Below, piece after piece: positions 1 through 6,258 of a DNA stretch of 12,215 bases. This stretch comes from CAYLNH01 sp964384625 (GTDB lineage: Bacteria; Verrucomicrobiota; Lentisphaeria; JABSQK01), in the NCBI GenBank assembly GCA_964384625.1, contig CAYLNH010000224.1, forward strand, positions 1 to 12,215, in the 5' to 3' direction. The position numbers and the translations under genes were made by a program. The number at the start of each line of letters is the position of its first letter. The first letter of the stretch is position 1. Below the pieces are notes generated by a model that saw nothing but the letters and a program-made list of their open reading frames with translations, did not search any database and had not been told where the DNA came from.

Positions 1-42
1 AGGTTGGTATGTCTGCCCCGAATAATGCGACGTTATTTCCGC

Positions 43-73
43 GCCGACCCTAAGAAAGGGCGGCCCTTTTTTT
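43..73 (+). terminator. Rho-independent terminator of an upstream gene outside the window
   Basis: The arm GCCGACCCT (43-51) pairs with AGGGCGGC (57-64), leaving one bulged A and a five-base loop. The stem is followed by CC and then seven consecutive T (67-73). This is the classic layout of an intrinsic terminator on the + strand. It should end a transcript entering from the left, whose gene is not in the window, and insulate it from the GH16 gene that follows. Confidence 0.75.
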
Positions 74-245
74 CTGATTCTTCCCGACCGCTTCTTTTTG
101 ATGCAATATATTTTTATTCAGTCGTTTGCGCCAAAATGCAACAGCGGTATTGCGTCCGAAGTCACTGAGTAGAAGCGGAACTTGCTGCGCCAATCGGGCT
201 CAAAAGGTCATATTTGCCATGCGCGAGGGGTTTGAAGGAGGAATC
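74..245 (+). other. AT-rich leader of the GH16 gene
   Basis: This is the spacer between the upstream terminator and the GH16 start. Positions 91-120 are distinctly AT-rich against the GC-rich background, which suits a promoter region. However, no -35/-10 pair with good spacing could be assigned. The reading frame of the GH16 gene stays open back to an ATG at 126. That extension is rejected because the ATG at 246 has a strong ribosome binding site and opens directly into a signal peptide. Confidence 0.4.
235..242 (+). promoter_or_regulatory. Ribosome binding site that decides the GH16 start
   Basis: AAGGAGGA lies just upstream of the ATG at 246. It is a near-perfect Shine-Dalgarno sequence with a short spacer. 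No comparable site precedes the in-frame ATG at 126, so translation most likely begins at 246. Confidence 0.8.
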
Positions 246-1790
246 ATGACGAAGATTACTGTCGTGCTTGCGGCGCTGCTGTCCGCTCTTGCCGGTATGG
301 CTGGAGAATGGGAACTGGTGTGGGCGGATGAATTCGATAAAGGGACCAGGCCGAATCCCGAAACGTGGTCGTATGAACAGGGCTTTGTCCGCAACCGCGA
401 AGCGCAGTACTACACTGTCAACCGTAAGGAGAACGTCCGCGTCGAGAACGGCATGTTGGTGATTGCGGCGCGGAAAGAGGCGTTGCCAAACCCGAATTAC
501 GACCCGAAGAAGAGCGGCTGGAAGAACCGGAAAGCAGCAAAATACACGTCCGGCTCGATCAAGACGCGGGGCAAGGCGGAGTGGCTCTACGGCCGCATCG
601 AGGTCCGCGCCAAGCTGCCCACCGGGCGCGGCATGTGGCCGGCCATCTGGATGTTGGGCCGCAAAGGCGGCTGGCCTGCCTGCGGCGAGATCGACATCAT
701 GGAAAATGTCGGTTACGATCCGGATGTGATCCACGGCAATATCCACACGGCCAAATACAACCACGTCAAGGGTACCAACAAAGGCAACAAGATCAAAATT
801 CCCAAGCCCTACGCGGCGTTCCACATCTACGCTGTCGAGTGGCACCCGGATCGGATCGACTTTTTTGTCGACAAGAAGAAGTACTTCACCTTCAAGAACG
901 AAGGCACCGGAGAGGCAGCCTGGCCGTATGACGAGAAGATGTATCTCATCCTCAATATCGCCGTCGGCGGCGGTTGGGGCGGCCAGAAAGGCATTGACGA
1001 CAACGTCTTTCCCCAACGCATGTATGTCGACTACGTCCGCGTCTACCAACGGAAGATCGGCGTCGTTGAGAACGCCGCCGACAAAACGCCGCCAAAGCCC
1101 CCGGCCAGGCTGAACGTATTGCCGCTGGCCATCGACGAGACGCGTCTGTCCTGGCAGCCGGCGGCTGACGATCACGGCGTGCAGGGATACGAGGTCTATC
1201 GCGACGGCAGAAAGATCGGCGCCACCATCGCCACCAAATTCAGCGACAGCAAGCCAAAGCACGGGGTGCAGCACAAATACGTTGTGCGGACCGTGGACGT
1301 CGGCGCGAATCGGTCTGGCCCGTCGACACCGGCAACAGCCGTGGCATCGACCAATCTGGTATCCAACGGCGGCGTGGAACTCGGTGTCATGAGTTGGCGC
1401 GGTTGGGGCAAGGGCAAGAAGAGCATAACCGAGAACAAGGTCCAAGTCCACAGCGGCAGCCGTGCCTTGCACGCCGGAGCCAACAGCGGCTGGGGCAACT
1501 ACTCCATCGCGCGCCATCTCAAGCCCGGCAAACGTTACCGCTTCACTGTCTGGTCCAAGGCATCAGCGGCCAACGCCCCATGGGCCGGGGCCGGCGTCCA
1601 GGTCCGCGACACGAACGGCAAACGGATCATTGATGAAAAGGTTTTCAAGACGACCTGGACCCAATGGCGCCGGATCACCCACACGTTCACCGTGCCGGAG
1701 CACTTCACCGAGGCGTACGTCTTTTTGTGGCACAACGGCCCCGGTGACCTCTACGCCGACGACTTCGTCCTCGAACCAGTCACAGAGTAG
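246..1790 (+). CDS. Secreted GH16 glycoside hydrolase (laminarinase-like) with FN3-like and carbohydrate-binding domains
   Basis: The protein has 514 residues. Residues 1-20 form a signal peptide (short basic start, hydrophobic core, small residues near AGMAG), so it should be exported. Residues about 21-268 are a GH16 catalytic domain: the motif GEIDIMENVG gives E148 as nucleophile, D150 as helper and E153 as acid/base. The ExDxxE form with the extra residue is typical of the laminarinase/agarase-type branch rather than lichenases. Aromatic-rich segments around GRGMWPAIWML and the closing strand MYVDYVRVYQR also fit the family. Residues about 281-367 resemble a fibronectin type III linker. 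Residues about 370-512 look like a CBM4/9-type beta-sandwich (opening NLVSNGGVE, closing DLYADDFVLEP). The expected reaction is endo-hydrolysis of a beta-1,3- or beta-1,4-linked glycan. The exact substrate cannot be read from the sequence; beta-1,3-glucan is the leading guess. The gene stands alone on the + strand, 142 bp before nikR. Confidence 0.9.
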   Translation: MTKITVVLAALLSALAGMAGEWELVWADEFDKGTRPNPETWSYEQGFVRNREAQYYTVNRKENVRVENGMLVIAARKEALPNPNYDPKKSGWKNRKAAKYTSGSIKTRGKAEWLYGRIEVRAKLPTGRGMWPAIWMLGRKGGWPACGEIDIMENVGYDPDVIHGNIHTAKYNHVKGTNKGNKIKIPKPYAAFHIYAVEWHPDRIDFFVDKKKYFTFKNEGTGEAAWPYDEKMYLILNIAVGGGWGGQKGIDDNVFPQRMYVDYVRVYQRKIGVVENAADKTPPKPPARLNVLPLAIDETRLSWQPAADDHGVQGYEVYRDGRKIGATIATKFSDSKPKHGVQHKYVVRTVDVGANRSGPSTPATAVASTNLVSNGGVELGVMSWRGWGKGKKSITENKVQVHSGSRALHAGANSGWGNYSIARHLKPGKRYRFTVWSKASAANAPWAGAGVQVRDTNGKRIIDEKVFKTTWTQWRRITHTFTVPEHFTEAYVFLWHNGPGDLYADDFVLEPVTE

Positions 1791-1887
1791 ACTGAGTCGG
1801 AGTACTGTCGGTATGCCTTCGCCGCGGTCGGAATAATAACGCCCAGCCGCCCTTGAAAGCCCCTCTTACCTGCCTCTATTTGTCTTT

Positions 1888-1917
1888 TTGATATTACGAT
1901 TTTGTATTTCGTAATAA
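1888..1917 (+). promoter_or_regulatory. Predicted promoter of the nickel operon
   Basis: TTGATA at 1888-1893 matches five of six -35 consensus bases. TAATAA at 1912-1917 is a weak -10 element, 18 bp away. The region is AT-rich, unlike its surroundings. The nikR start codon is at 1933, giving a very short leader. The inverted repeat listed separately covers the spacer and both hexamer edges, so a bound repressor would block RNA polymerase. The assignment is by eye. Confidence 0.45.
1892..1916. promoter_or_regulatory. Inverted repeat, candidate NikR operator
   Basis: TATTACGA (1892-1899) and TCGTAATA (1909-1916) are perfect 8-bp inverted arms separated by 9 bp. Read as TATTAC-N13-GTAATA, the arms and spacing resemble GTGTTAC-N13/14-GTAACAC-type NikR sites as I remember them from delta-proteobacteria; E. 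coli NikR uses GTATGA-N16-TCATAC. The site is 16 bp before the nikR start and overlaps the predicted promoter. Autorepression of the nickel operon is the natural reading, but the assignment is inference from position and symmetry. Confidence 0.6.
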
Positions 1918-1932
1918 AGCAGGGCCTGTGTC

Positions 1933-2349
1933 ATGTCGGAACTTGTGCGCCTCAGTCTGTCTCTGGAGCAACCCCTGCTCGATCAGCTTGAACGGTTGCT
2001 CGAGAAGCAGGGCTACGGCAATCGGTCGGAGTTCATCCGCGATCTGATCCGGGACCGTCTGGTCCAGGAAGAATGGCAGGATGACGACGAAGTCGTCGGG
2101 ACCATCACGATGGTTTTTGATCATCACGCCCGGCAGCTGCAGAAGAAGCTGACCGAAGCCCAGCACCACCATCACAAGATTGTCCTGGCGGCGACGCACC
2201 TGCACCTGACGCACGAGCTCTGTCTGGAAGTGATCATGACCCGTGGCCGCGCGGTGGAGATCCAGCATCTGACCGAGCACCTGCGGCAGCAGAAGGGGGT
2301 GCTGCACGTAACGTTGTCCATGACTTCAACCGGAGAGGACCTCCTATGA
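1933..2349 (+). CDS. nikR: Nickel-responsive transcriptional regulator NikR
   Basis: The 138-residue protein has the usual NikR length and order. Residues 1-45 are a ribbon-helix-helix DNA-binding domain (VRLSLSL strand, then GYGNRSEFIRDLIRD). Residues about 55-135 are an ACT-like nickel-binding and tetramerisation domain. All four high-affinity nickel ligands are present: H78 in the HHHH run, H89 and H91 in THLHLTH, and C97. These match H76, H87, H89 and C95 of E. coli NikR. The protein should bind operator DNA when loaded with nickel and repress uptake. It leads the operon, and its stop overlaps the nikK start by four bases (ATGA at 2346-2349), so the two are co-translated. The start at 1933 has only a weak Shine-Dalgarno sequence but matches the family N-terminus. 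Confidence 0.95.
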   Translation: MSELVRLSLSLEQPLLDQLERLLEKQGYGNRSEFIRDLIRDRLVQEEWQDDDEVVGTITMVFDHHARQLQKKLTEAQHHHHKIVLAATHLHLTHELCLEVIMTRGRAVEIQHLTEHLRQQKGVLHVTLSMTSTGEDLL

Positions 2350-3131
2350 AATTGTTTCGCACGAAGGGTTCGAGAACAGGAATCACGGTTGTTGTCACCG
2401 TGCTGGTCGCGGTGCTGACCGCGCAAGCGCACTTCCAGGTACTGCTGCCGTCCAAGGACCTCCTGACCCGGCCGGGCAAAGTGGATCTGGCCATGATTTT
2501 CACCCATCCGATGGCCGACGGGCCGACCATGGAAATGGGCAAGCCCAAGCAGTTCGGCGTCATGGTCGACGGCAAGAAGAAGGATCTTCTGAAGACGATC
2601 AACGCAACCAAGACCAAGGGCAAGACCTCCTTCACGGCCAGCTACCAAGTGCAGCGGCCGGGCGATTACCTCTTCTATCTCGAGCCGGCGCCGTACTGGG
2701 AGCCCGCCGAGCAGAAGATGATCATCCACTACACCAAGGTGGTGGTCAGCGCCCTGGGCAAGTGTGACGGCTGGGACAAGTTGGTTGGCCTGCCGGTGGA
2801 AATCGAGCCGCTGGTCCGGCCCTACGGCATCTGGACCGGCAACAGCTTTCGCGGCATCGTGCGCAGGAACGGCAAGCCCGTGCCCTTCGCCGAAATCGAA
2901 GTGGAGTACCGCAACCCCGGCCGCAAGGTGGCCATCCCCGATGATGTATTTGAGACGCAGGTCATCAAAGCCGACGCCAACGGCGTCTTCAGTTACACCA
3001 TGCCGAAGGCCGGTTGGTGGGCGTTTGCGGCATTGGTTGACGGCGACGAGAAGATGAAGAGCCCGGCCGGCAAAGAGGTCGACGTCGAACTCGGCGGCCT
3101 GATCTGGGTGAAAACCGTGGACATGGAATAG
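2346..3131 (+). CDS. nikK: NikK-like DUF4198 envelope component of nickel ECF transporter
   Basis: The 261-residue exported protein resembles the DUF4198/COG5266 family, found beside CbiM/NikM-type transporters and called NikK in NikKMLQO systems. Residues 1-28 form a signal peptide with a likely signal peptidase I site after AQA, which would leave His29 as the first residue of the mature protein (HFQVLLPSKD). Other family features are FTHPM (52-56), the KPVPFAEIEVEY strand region (177-188) and the C-terminal KAGWWAFA segment (221-228). It probably captures or hands over Ni(II) outside the membrane to NikM; the biochemical role of this family is poorly defined. It overlaps nikR by four bases. 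Terminator-like hairpins follow its stop, and nikM comes only after a repeat-filled spacer. A cobalt role is the main alternative, but the NikR partner argues for nickel. Confidence 0.8.
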   Translation: MKLFRTKGSRTGITVVVTVLVAVLTAQAHFQVLLPSKDLLTRPGKVDLAMIFTHPMADGPTMEMGKPKQFGVMVDGKKKDLLKTINATKTKGKTSFTASYQVQRPGDYLFYLEPAPYWEPAEQKMIIHYTKVVVSALGKCDGWDKLVGLPVEIEPLVRPYGIWTGNSFRGIVRRNGKPVPFAEIEVEYRNPGRKVAIPDDVFETQVIKADANGVFSYTMPKAGWWAFAALVDGDEKMKSPAGKEVDVELGGLIWVKTVDME

Positions 3132-3167
3132 GTTCAATCCTGAATCGCAACGCGGAAATCACCAAGC

Positions 3168-3190
3168 AATCCTGCGGACAGGATTTCTTC
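3168..3190 (+). terminator. Terminator-like hairpin after nikK
   Basis: AATCCTG (3168-3174) and CAGGATT (3179-3185) form a 7-bp stem with a CGGA loop, followed by TCTTC. It lies 36 bp after the nikK stop. The stem is modest and the T tract is broken by C, so it may act as a partial terminator that lowers expression of nikMLQO, or it may be just part of the repeat region. Confidence 0.4.
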
Positions 3191-3193
3191 TAG

Positions 3194-3213
3194 TGCGGCG
3201 GCAGTCCGCCGCA
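3194..3213 (+). repeat. Perfect 8-bp hairpin in the nikK-nikM spacer
   Basis: TGCGGCGG (3194-3201) and CCGCCGCA (3206-3213) pair perfectly around a four-base CAGT loop. It is GC-rich and stable but has no T tract on either side, so its role is unclear. It could stabilise the 3' end of a nikRK transcript or act as a simple palindromic repeat. Confidence 0.6.
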
Positions 3214-3373
3214 AGACTCTGGAAGAACCTATCCATCTGAATCGTAACGCGGGAATCCGGCTGCCGGACGAAGCCTTGTGCGAAGACTGGTCCCGCGAAA
3301 TCCGAATCGCAGATATCCTGAATCATGCATCTTGAATATCTTTAATCCTGCATCTCCCCAAGGGCCCCCCGCT

Positions 3374-3428
3374 CATGCGGGGCTGCATCTTGTATCCTGC
3401 ATCCGCTCCAATCTGAAATCTCAAATCT
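3374..3428 (+). repeat. Left copy of a 55-bp exact duplication flanking the gap
   Basis: Bases 3374-3428 are identical to 3529-3583. They begin inside the loop of the 3367-3382 hairpin and end in the ATCTGAAATCTCAAATCT run. The copy abuts the N gap directly. Confidence 0.9.
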
Positions 3429-3528
3429 NNNNNNNNNNNNNNNNNNNNNNNNNNNNNNNNNNNNNNNNNNNNNNNNNNNNNNNNNNNNNNNNNNNNNNNN
3501 NNNNNNNNNNNNNNNNNNNNNNNNNNNN
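3429..3528. other. Assembly gap (100 N)
   Basis: Exactly 100 undetermined bases join two contigs. Both contig ends carry the same 55-mer, which suggests the contigs overlap at a de Bruijn graph breakpoint and that the gap length is a placeholder. Confidence 0.95.
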
Positions 3529-3583
3529 CATGCGGGGCTGCATCTTGTATCCTGCATCCGCTCCAATCTGAAATCTCAAATCT
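3529..3583 (+). repeat. Right copy of the 55-bp exact duplication flanking the gap
   Basis: This is identical to 3374-3428. It is followed by another GAAATCT word and CCCCGCCC, and then the nikM start codon at 3599. Confidence 0.9.
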
Positions 3584-3598
3584 GAAATCTCCCCGCCC

Positions 3599-4225
3599 AT
3601 GCACGTAGCTGACGGCATCTTATCCACTCCGGTTCTGATCGGCGGCGCGGCCGCCGGCACGGTGGGTGTGGCTTACGGCCTCTATCGGATGAAACCGGAA
3701 GAGATCCCGCAAACCGCGGTGCTGTCGTCGGCGTTTTTCGTGGCGTCACTGATCCATGTGCCGGTGCCGCCGGCCAGTGCGCATCTGGTGCTGGTCGGTC
3801 TGCTGGGTCTGGTGCTGGGCTGGTCCGCGGTACCGGCGATCTTCGTCGGCTTGCTGCTGCAGTATGTCTTCTTTTCTCACGGCGGCCTGACGACGCTGGG
3901 GGTAAACACGGTCTGCATGGGGTTGCCGGCCGTCCTGTGTCATTGCCTTCTGCGCCGGCCGGTCCGGCAGGCAGCGCGGCGGGGCGGATTCATGTACGGC
4001 GCGATCGCCGGAGCCGTCGGCATCGGGGTCTCGGCATTCCTGGTGTGCTTGTGCCTGTACTCGAGTGAAGAGCGCTTCCTGCCGTTCGTCTGGGGCATCC
4101 TGGCCTATCACGTGCCGCTGATGCTGGTGGAAGCACTGGTGACCGGCACCGCCGTGAGCTTTCTGCGACAGGTTCGACCCGAGGTCTTCGCGGTTGTCCC
4201 GCAACCCGCGCCGGAGGCCGGCTGA
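3599..4225 (+). CDS. nikM: NikM/CbiM-type substrate-binding membrane component of nickel ECF transporter
   Basis: The 208-residue integral membrane protein belongs to the CbiM/NikM family and has about five to six hydrophobic segments. The start is fixed by the family's essential N-terminus: MHVADGIL matches the canonical MHIPDGIL, where the free amino group and His2 bind the metal. His62 in the ASAHL segment aligns with the internal His ligand of the family, and His53 lies nearby (SLIHVPVP). It should be the S component that binds Ni(II) and flips it across the membrane. Its length is close to that of a stand-alone NikM, with no fused NikN domain. No Shine-Dalgarno sequence precedes the start; the bases before it are the CCCCGCCC end of the repeat region. 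Its stop overlaps the nikL start by one base. Cobalt is possible from family alone; nickel is favoured by nikR. Confidence 0.9.
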   Translation: MHVADGILSTPVLIGGAAAGTVGVAYGLYRMKPEEIPQTAVLSSAFFVASLIHVPVPPASAHLVLVGLLGLVLGWSAVPAIFVGLLLQYVFFSHGGLTTLGVNTVCMGLPAVLCHCLLRRPVRQAARRGGFMYGAIAGAVGIGVSAFLVCLCLYSSEERFLPFVWGILAYHVPLMLVEALVTGTAVSFLRQVRPEVFAVVPQPAPEAG

Positions 4226-4734
4226 TGCGTTGTGTATGGGGCGCGGCGATCGTGCTTGTCCTGGTTGCCGAATCGGCGGCGGCACACGGCATGAAACTCT
4301 TTGCCGTCGCCGAAGGCAGAGAGCTCAAGGGCTCGGTCTATTTCGTCGGCGGCGCGGACGCCGTCGGCGTCGAGGTCCGATTGCTGACTGCGGCCGGCCG
4401 GGAACTGGGCCGGACAACCACCGATGATCAGGGCGCGTTTGTATTGCCGCTGACGGAACATTGCGATCTGGAACTGGTGGCGCAGACGGCCGACGGCCAT
4501 CGGGCCGACTACAAGATCCCCCAAAGCGAATTGCCGTCACCGGCAGGTATGGCGGCGCCGGCGAGCGCTGACGCCGACGCCGTCGAACAAGCTGAATTGG
4601 AGTCGTTGCGGCGGCGATTGAGGGAGCAGGACCGGCAGGTCCGGATGCGGGACATTCTGGGCGGGATCGGTTACATTGTCGGCATCCTGGGGATCATCGC
4701 CTACCTCAAAGCCGGGCGGAGGGCGCGGGCATGA
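4225..4734 (+). CDS. nikL: NikL-like accessory membrane protein of nickel ECF transporter
   Basis: The 169-residue protein has an N-terminal signal or anchor segment (residues about 5-20), a periplasmic beta-rich carboxypeptidase-regulatory-like domain (about 21-100; HGMKLFAVAEGRELKGSVYF, then TTTDDQGAFVLPL), a charged predicted coiled coil (about 119-142) and a C-terminal transmembrane helix (about 144-161, ILGGIGYIVGILGIIAYL). This order matches NikL of NikKMLQO nickel transporters, which replaces the small NikN/CbiN subunit. A signal peptidase cut after AAA (residue 20) would expose His21 at the mature N-terminus. GGAGG at 4213-4217 is its ribosome binding site. It overlaps nikM by one base and nikQ by four bases (ATGA at 4731), so it is tightly translationally coupled. 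The family call rests on architecture and position; sequence similarity within this family is low. Confidence 0.82.
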   Translation: MRCVWGAAIVLVLVAESAAAHGMKLFAVAEGRELKGSVYFVGGADAVGVEVRLLTAAGRELGRTTTDDQGAFVLPLTEHCDLELVAQTADGHRADYKIPQSELPSPAGMAAPASADADAVEQAELESLRRRLREQDRQVRMRDILGGIGYIVGILGIIAYLKAGRRARA

Positions 4735-5438
4735 TCAGCCGGGCATTCAGCGATCGCACATCGTTCATCCACCGGCTGGATCCGCGGGTCCGGCTGCTGG
4801 CGGCGCTGGCGTTGGCTCTGGTCCTGGCGGTCAGTCACAACCGTCAGGTGCTGGCCGGCGGTCTGGTCTGCGGGTTCGTGCTGCTGCTGGCGTCGCGGTT
4901 GCCGTGGCGCCTGCTGTGGCGGCGGTTCCTCTGGCTCAACGTGATTCTCGGGATGCTGTCGGTTTCTCTGGTTTGTACCGGTGTGGACGGCTGGGCCAGG
5001 GGATCTGTCTTCGCCCTGCGGGCCAATGCCATCATGCTGGTCGGTACAGCGCTGCTGAGTACCATCGAAGCCGGCCGGCTCGGCCAGGCTCTGCGCCGCC
5101 TGGGCGTTCCCGCCGCGCTGACGCAGCTGATCTTTCTGACCGTGCGCTATGCCGACGTCATCCACGACGAATACGGCCGCTTGCGTCAGGCCATGCGGGC
5201 CCGCGGCTTCCGGGTGCGTCTCAACGGCCACTCCCTGCGGGCTCTGGGCTACCTGGTCGGCAACCTTCTCGTCGGCAGCTTCGACCGCGCCCGGCGGGTA
5301 TCCGAAGCCATGTGCTGTCGCGGTTTCCGGGGTGAATTTCCCTCGCTGCAGCGCCATCGGGTACGCCACGGCGATTGTTGTTTTCTCGCCACCACGCTTG
5401 TGCTGGTGCTGTTGTTGAGCTGGTGGGAATACCGATGA
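4731..5438 (+). CDS. nikQ: NikQ/CbiQ energy-coupling (T) transmembrane component
   Basis: The 235-residue polytopic membrane protein is of the CbiQ/EcfT family. Hydrophobic segments lie at about 22-35, 40-54, 66-82, 98-112, 170-182 and 215-231. The cytoplasmic part carries the two coupling helices that dock on the ATPase, each with an Ala-X-Arg-Gly-type motif: AMRARGF (154-160) and EAMCCRGF (192-199). The N-terminal FIHRLDPRVRLL segment is also typical. It should link NikM to NikO and transmit ATP-driven movement. It overlaps nikL by four bases and its stop overlaps the nikO start (5435-5438). Confidence 0.92.
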   Translation: MISRAFSDRTSFIHRLDPRVRLLAALALALVLAVSHNRQVLAGGLVCGFVLLLASRLPWRLLWRRFLWLNVILGMLSVSLVCTGVDGWARGSVFALRANAIMLVGTALLSTIEAGRLGQALRRLGVPAALTQLIFLTVRYADVIHDEYGRLRQAMRARGFRVRLNGHSLRALGYLVGNLLVGSFDRARRVSEAMCCRGFRGEFPSLQRHRVRHGDCCFLATTLVLVLLLSWWEYR

Positions 5439-6085
5439 CCGAGCCCCTGGTACAGCTCCGCAACATCTGTTTTCAATATCCGGACGGCAAGGAGGTCCTG
5501 CGCCGGGCCGACCTGACGGTGGCCGCCGGTGAACGCGTCGCCCTCGAAGGCGCCAACGGTTGCGGCAAAACCACGGTGCTCCACGTGATCATGGGCCTGC
5601 TGCGGCCGCAGCAGGGAACCGTTACCGTCTTCGGCCGGAAGTGCCGCACCGAAGCTGATTTCCAGACGATCCGCGGCCCCGTCGGACTGCTGTTCCAGGA
5701 TGCCGACGACCAGCTCTTCTGTCCTACGGTCGCCGAGGATATCGCCTTCGGCCCGCTGAACCTGGGGTACGAGGCGGACGCCGTACAGGCAATCGTGGAG
5801 CACGTCCTGGCCCAGACGGGGCTCGACGGTTACGGCGACCGGCTCAGCCAGCGACTGTCCGTCGGCGAAAAACGACTGGTGGCGTTGGCCACTGTGCTGG
5901 CAATGGATCCCAAGGTCCTCCTGCTCGACGAACCCACTGCCGGCCTCGACGACACGGCCCGCAAACGGATCACCGAAGTCCTCGCCGCCGTCCCCGCCGC
6001 CATGGTTCTGGTCTCCCACGATCGGGCGTTCCTGACAACGTTGACGACCCGCTCGGCGACCCTGCTTGACGGCCGCATCGCGTAA
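5435..6085 (+). CDS. nikO: NikO/CbiO energy-coupling ATPase
   Basis: The 216-residue ABC ATPase powers the nickel ECF transporter on the cytoplasmic side. Visible motifs are Walker A GANGCGKT (39-46, with K45), Q-loop FQDADDQLF (Q88), signature LSVGE (141-145), Walker B VLLLDE (161-166, catalytic E166), D-loop AGLD (169-172) and H-loop His195 in SHDRAFL. The signature has V in place of the usual first G of LSGGE, a form that I recall from NikO/CbiO proteins. At 216 residues it is short for the wider ECF ATPase family (about 270-290) and lacks a long C-terminal extension. The ATG at 5435 is chosen over an in-frame upstream ATG at 5375 because it overlaps the nikQ stop as ATGA and leads directly into the conserved LVQLRNICFQY strand. 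It is the last gene of the operon. Confidence 0.92.
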   Translation: MTEPLVQLRNICFQYPDGKEVLRRADLTVAAGERVALEGANGCGKTTVLHVIMGLLRPQQGTVTVFGRKCRTEADFQTIRGPVGLLFQDADDQLFCPTVAEDIAFGPLNLGYEADAVQAIVEHVLAQTGLDGYGDRLSQRLSVGEKRLVALATVLAMDPKVLLLDEPTAGLDDTARKRITEVLAAVPAAMVLVSHDRAFLTTLTTRSATLLDGRIA

Positions 6086-6171
6086 CAGCCCCGGCCGCCG
6101 CTCTTCGCGCCCGGCTCCCCCCGGCTCCCGCGCCGCCCTTCGCGCCCGCCCCGTGCCGTCCCGGGACAAAA

Positions 6172-6183
6172 AGCAAGATAGGT
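6172..6183 (+). repeat. Direct repeat copy 1 upstream of the aminotransferase
   Basis: AGCAAGATAGGT matches copy 3 at 11 of 12 bases and is followed by TAAT. It starts exactly 20 bp before copy 2, which puts both on the same face of the DNA. It is a possible activator or repressor site. Confidence 0.5.
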
Positions 6184-6191
6184 TAATCAAT

Positions 6192-6203
6192 AGCAATATC
6201 GGT
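6192..6203 (+). repeat. Direct repeat copy 2 upstream of the aminotransferase
   Basis: AGCAATATCGGT matches copy 3 at 11 of 12 bases. It overlaps the small palindrome GCAATA-TCGGTT-TATTGC (6193-6210), which could be a second element or a short hairpin. Confidence 0.5.
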
Positions 6204-6258
6204 TTATTGCATTCGCCGACTTCAGGTTGCCTATTGGGGTAGAACAGGAGAAATAGAG

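Larger units (their letters stand above)
3132..3598 (+). other. Repeat-rich spacer between nikK and nikM, containing an assembly gap
   Basis: No gene is seen here. The spacer holds two inexact copies of CTGAATCGYAACGCGGRAATC (3140-3160 and 3237-3257), two hairpins after nikK, a 6-bp hairpin CCCCGC-TCAT-GCGGGG (3367-3382), and a low-complexity run built from words such as ATCCTGAATC, CTGCATCTTG, TATCCTGCATC and ATCTGAAATC. The run reaches to within a few bases of the nikM start. A 100-base N gap sits at 3429-3528. If the duplicated 55-mer flanking the gap is one sequence, the real spacer is about 312 bp. Confidence 0.7.

Noticed and set aside
126..245. Forty-residue N-terminal extension of the GH16 protein
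   Set aside because: It would bury the signal peptide. It has no ribosome binding site, and the ATG at 246 has an excellent one.
162..1517. Minus-strand open frame of 451 codons
   Set aside because: It is antisense to the GH16 gene, which has catalytic residues, a signal peptide and a strong ribosome binding site.
1880..1932. Nickel/cobalt riboswitch in front of the nickel operon
   Set aside because: The predicted leader between promoter and nikR start is only about 10-15 bases, too short for a riboswitch. A NikR operator explains the region better.
2172..3137. Minus-strand open frame of 321 codons
   Set aside because: It is antisense to nikR and nikK; the His- and Asp-rich translation reflects the complementary codons and shows no family features.
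3529..3590. CRISPR-like array suggested by repeated words beside the gap
   Set aside because: The words are short, irregularly spaced and not separated by unique spacers, and no cas genes are present.
3278..3660. Open frames crossing the N gap
   Set aside because: They exist only because N codons were read through. The flanking translated words come from the low-complexity repeat.
6207..6237. TTGCAT ... TATTGG as a promoter of the aminotransferase
   Set aside because: The spacer is 19 bp and the -10 box is poor; no better than chance in an AT-rich stretch.
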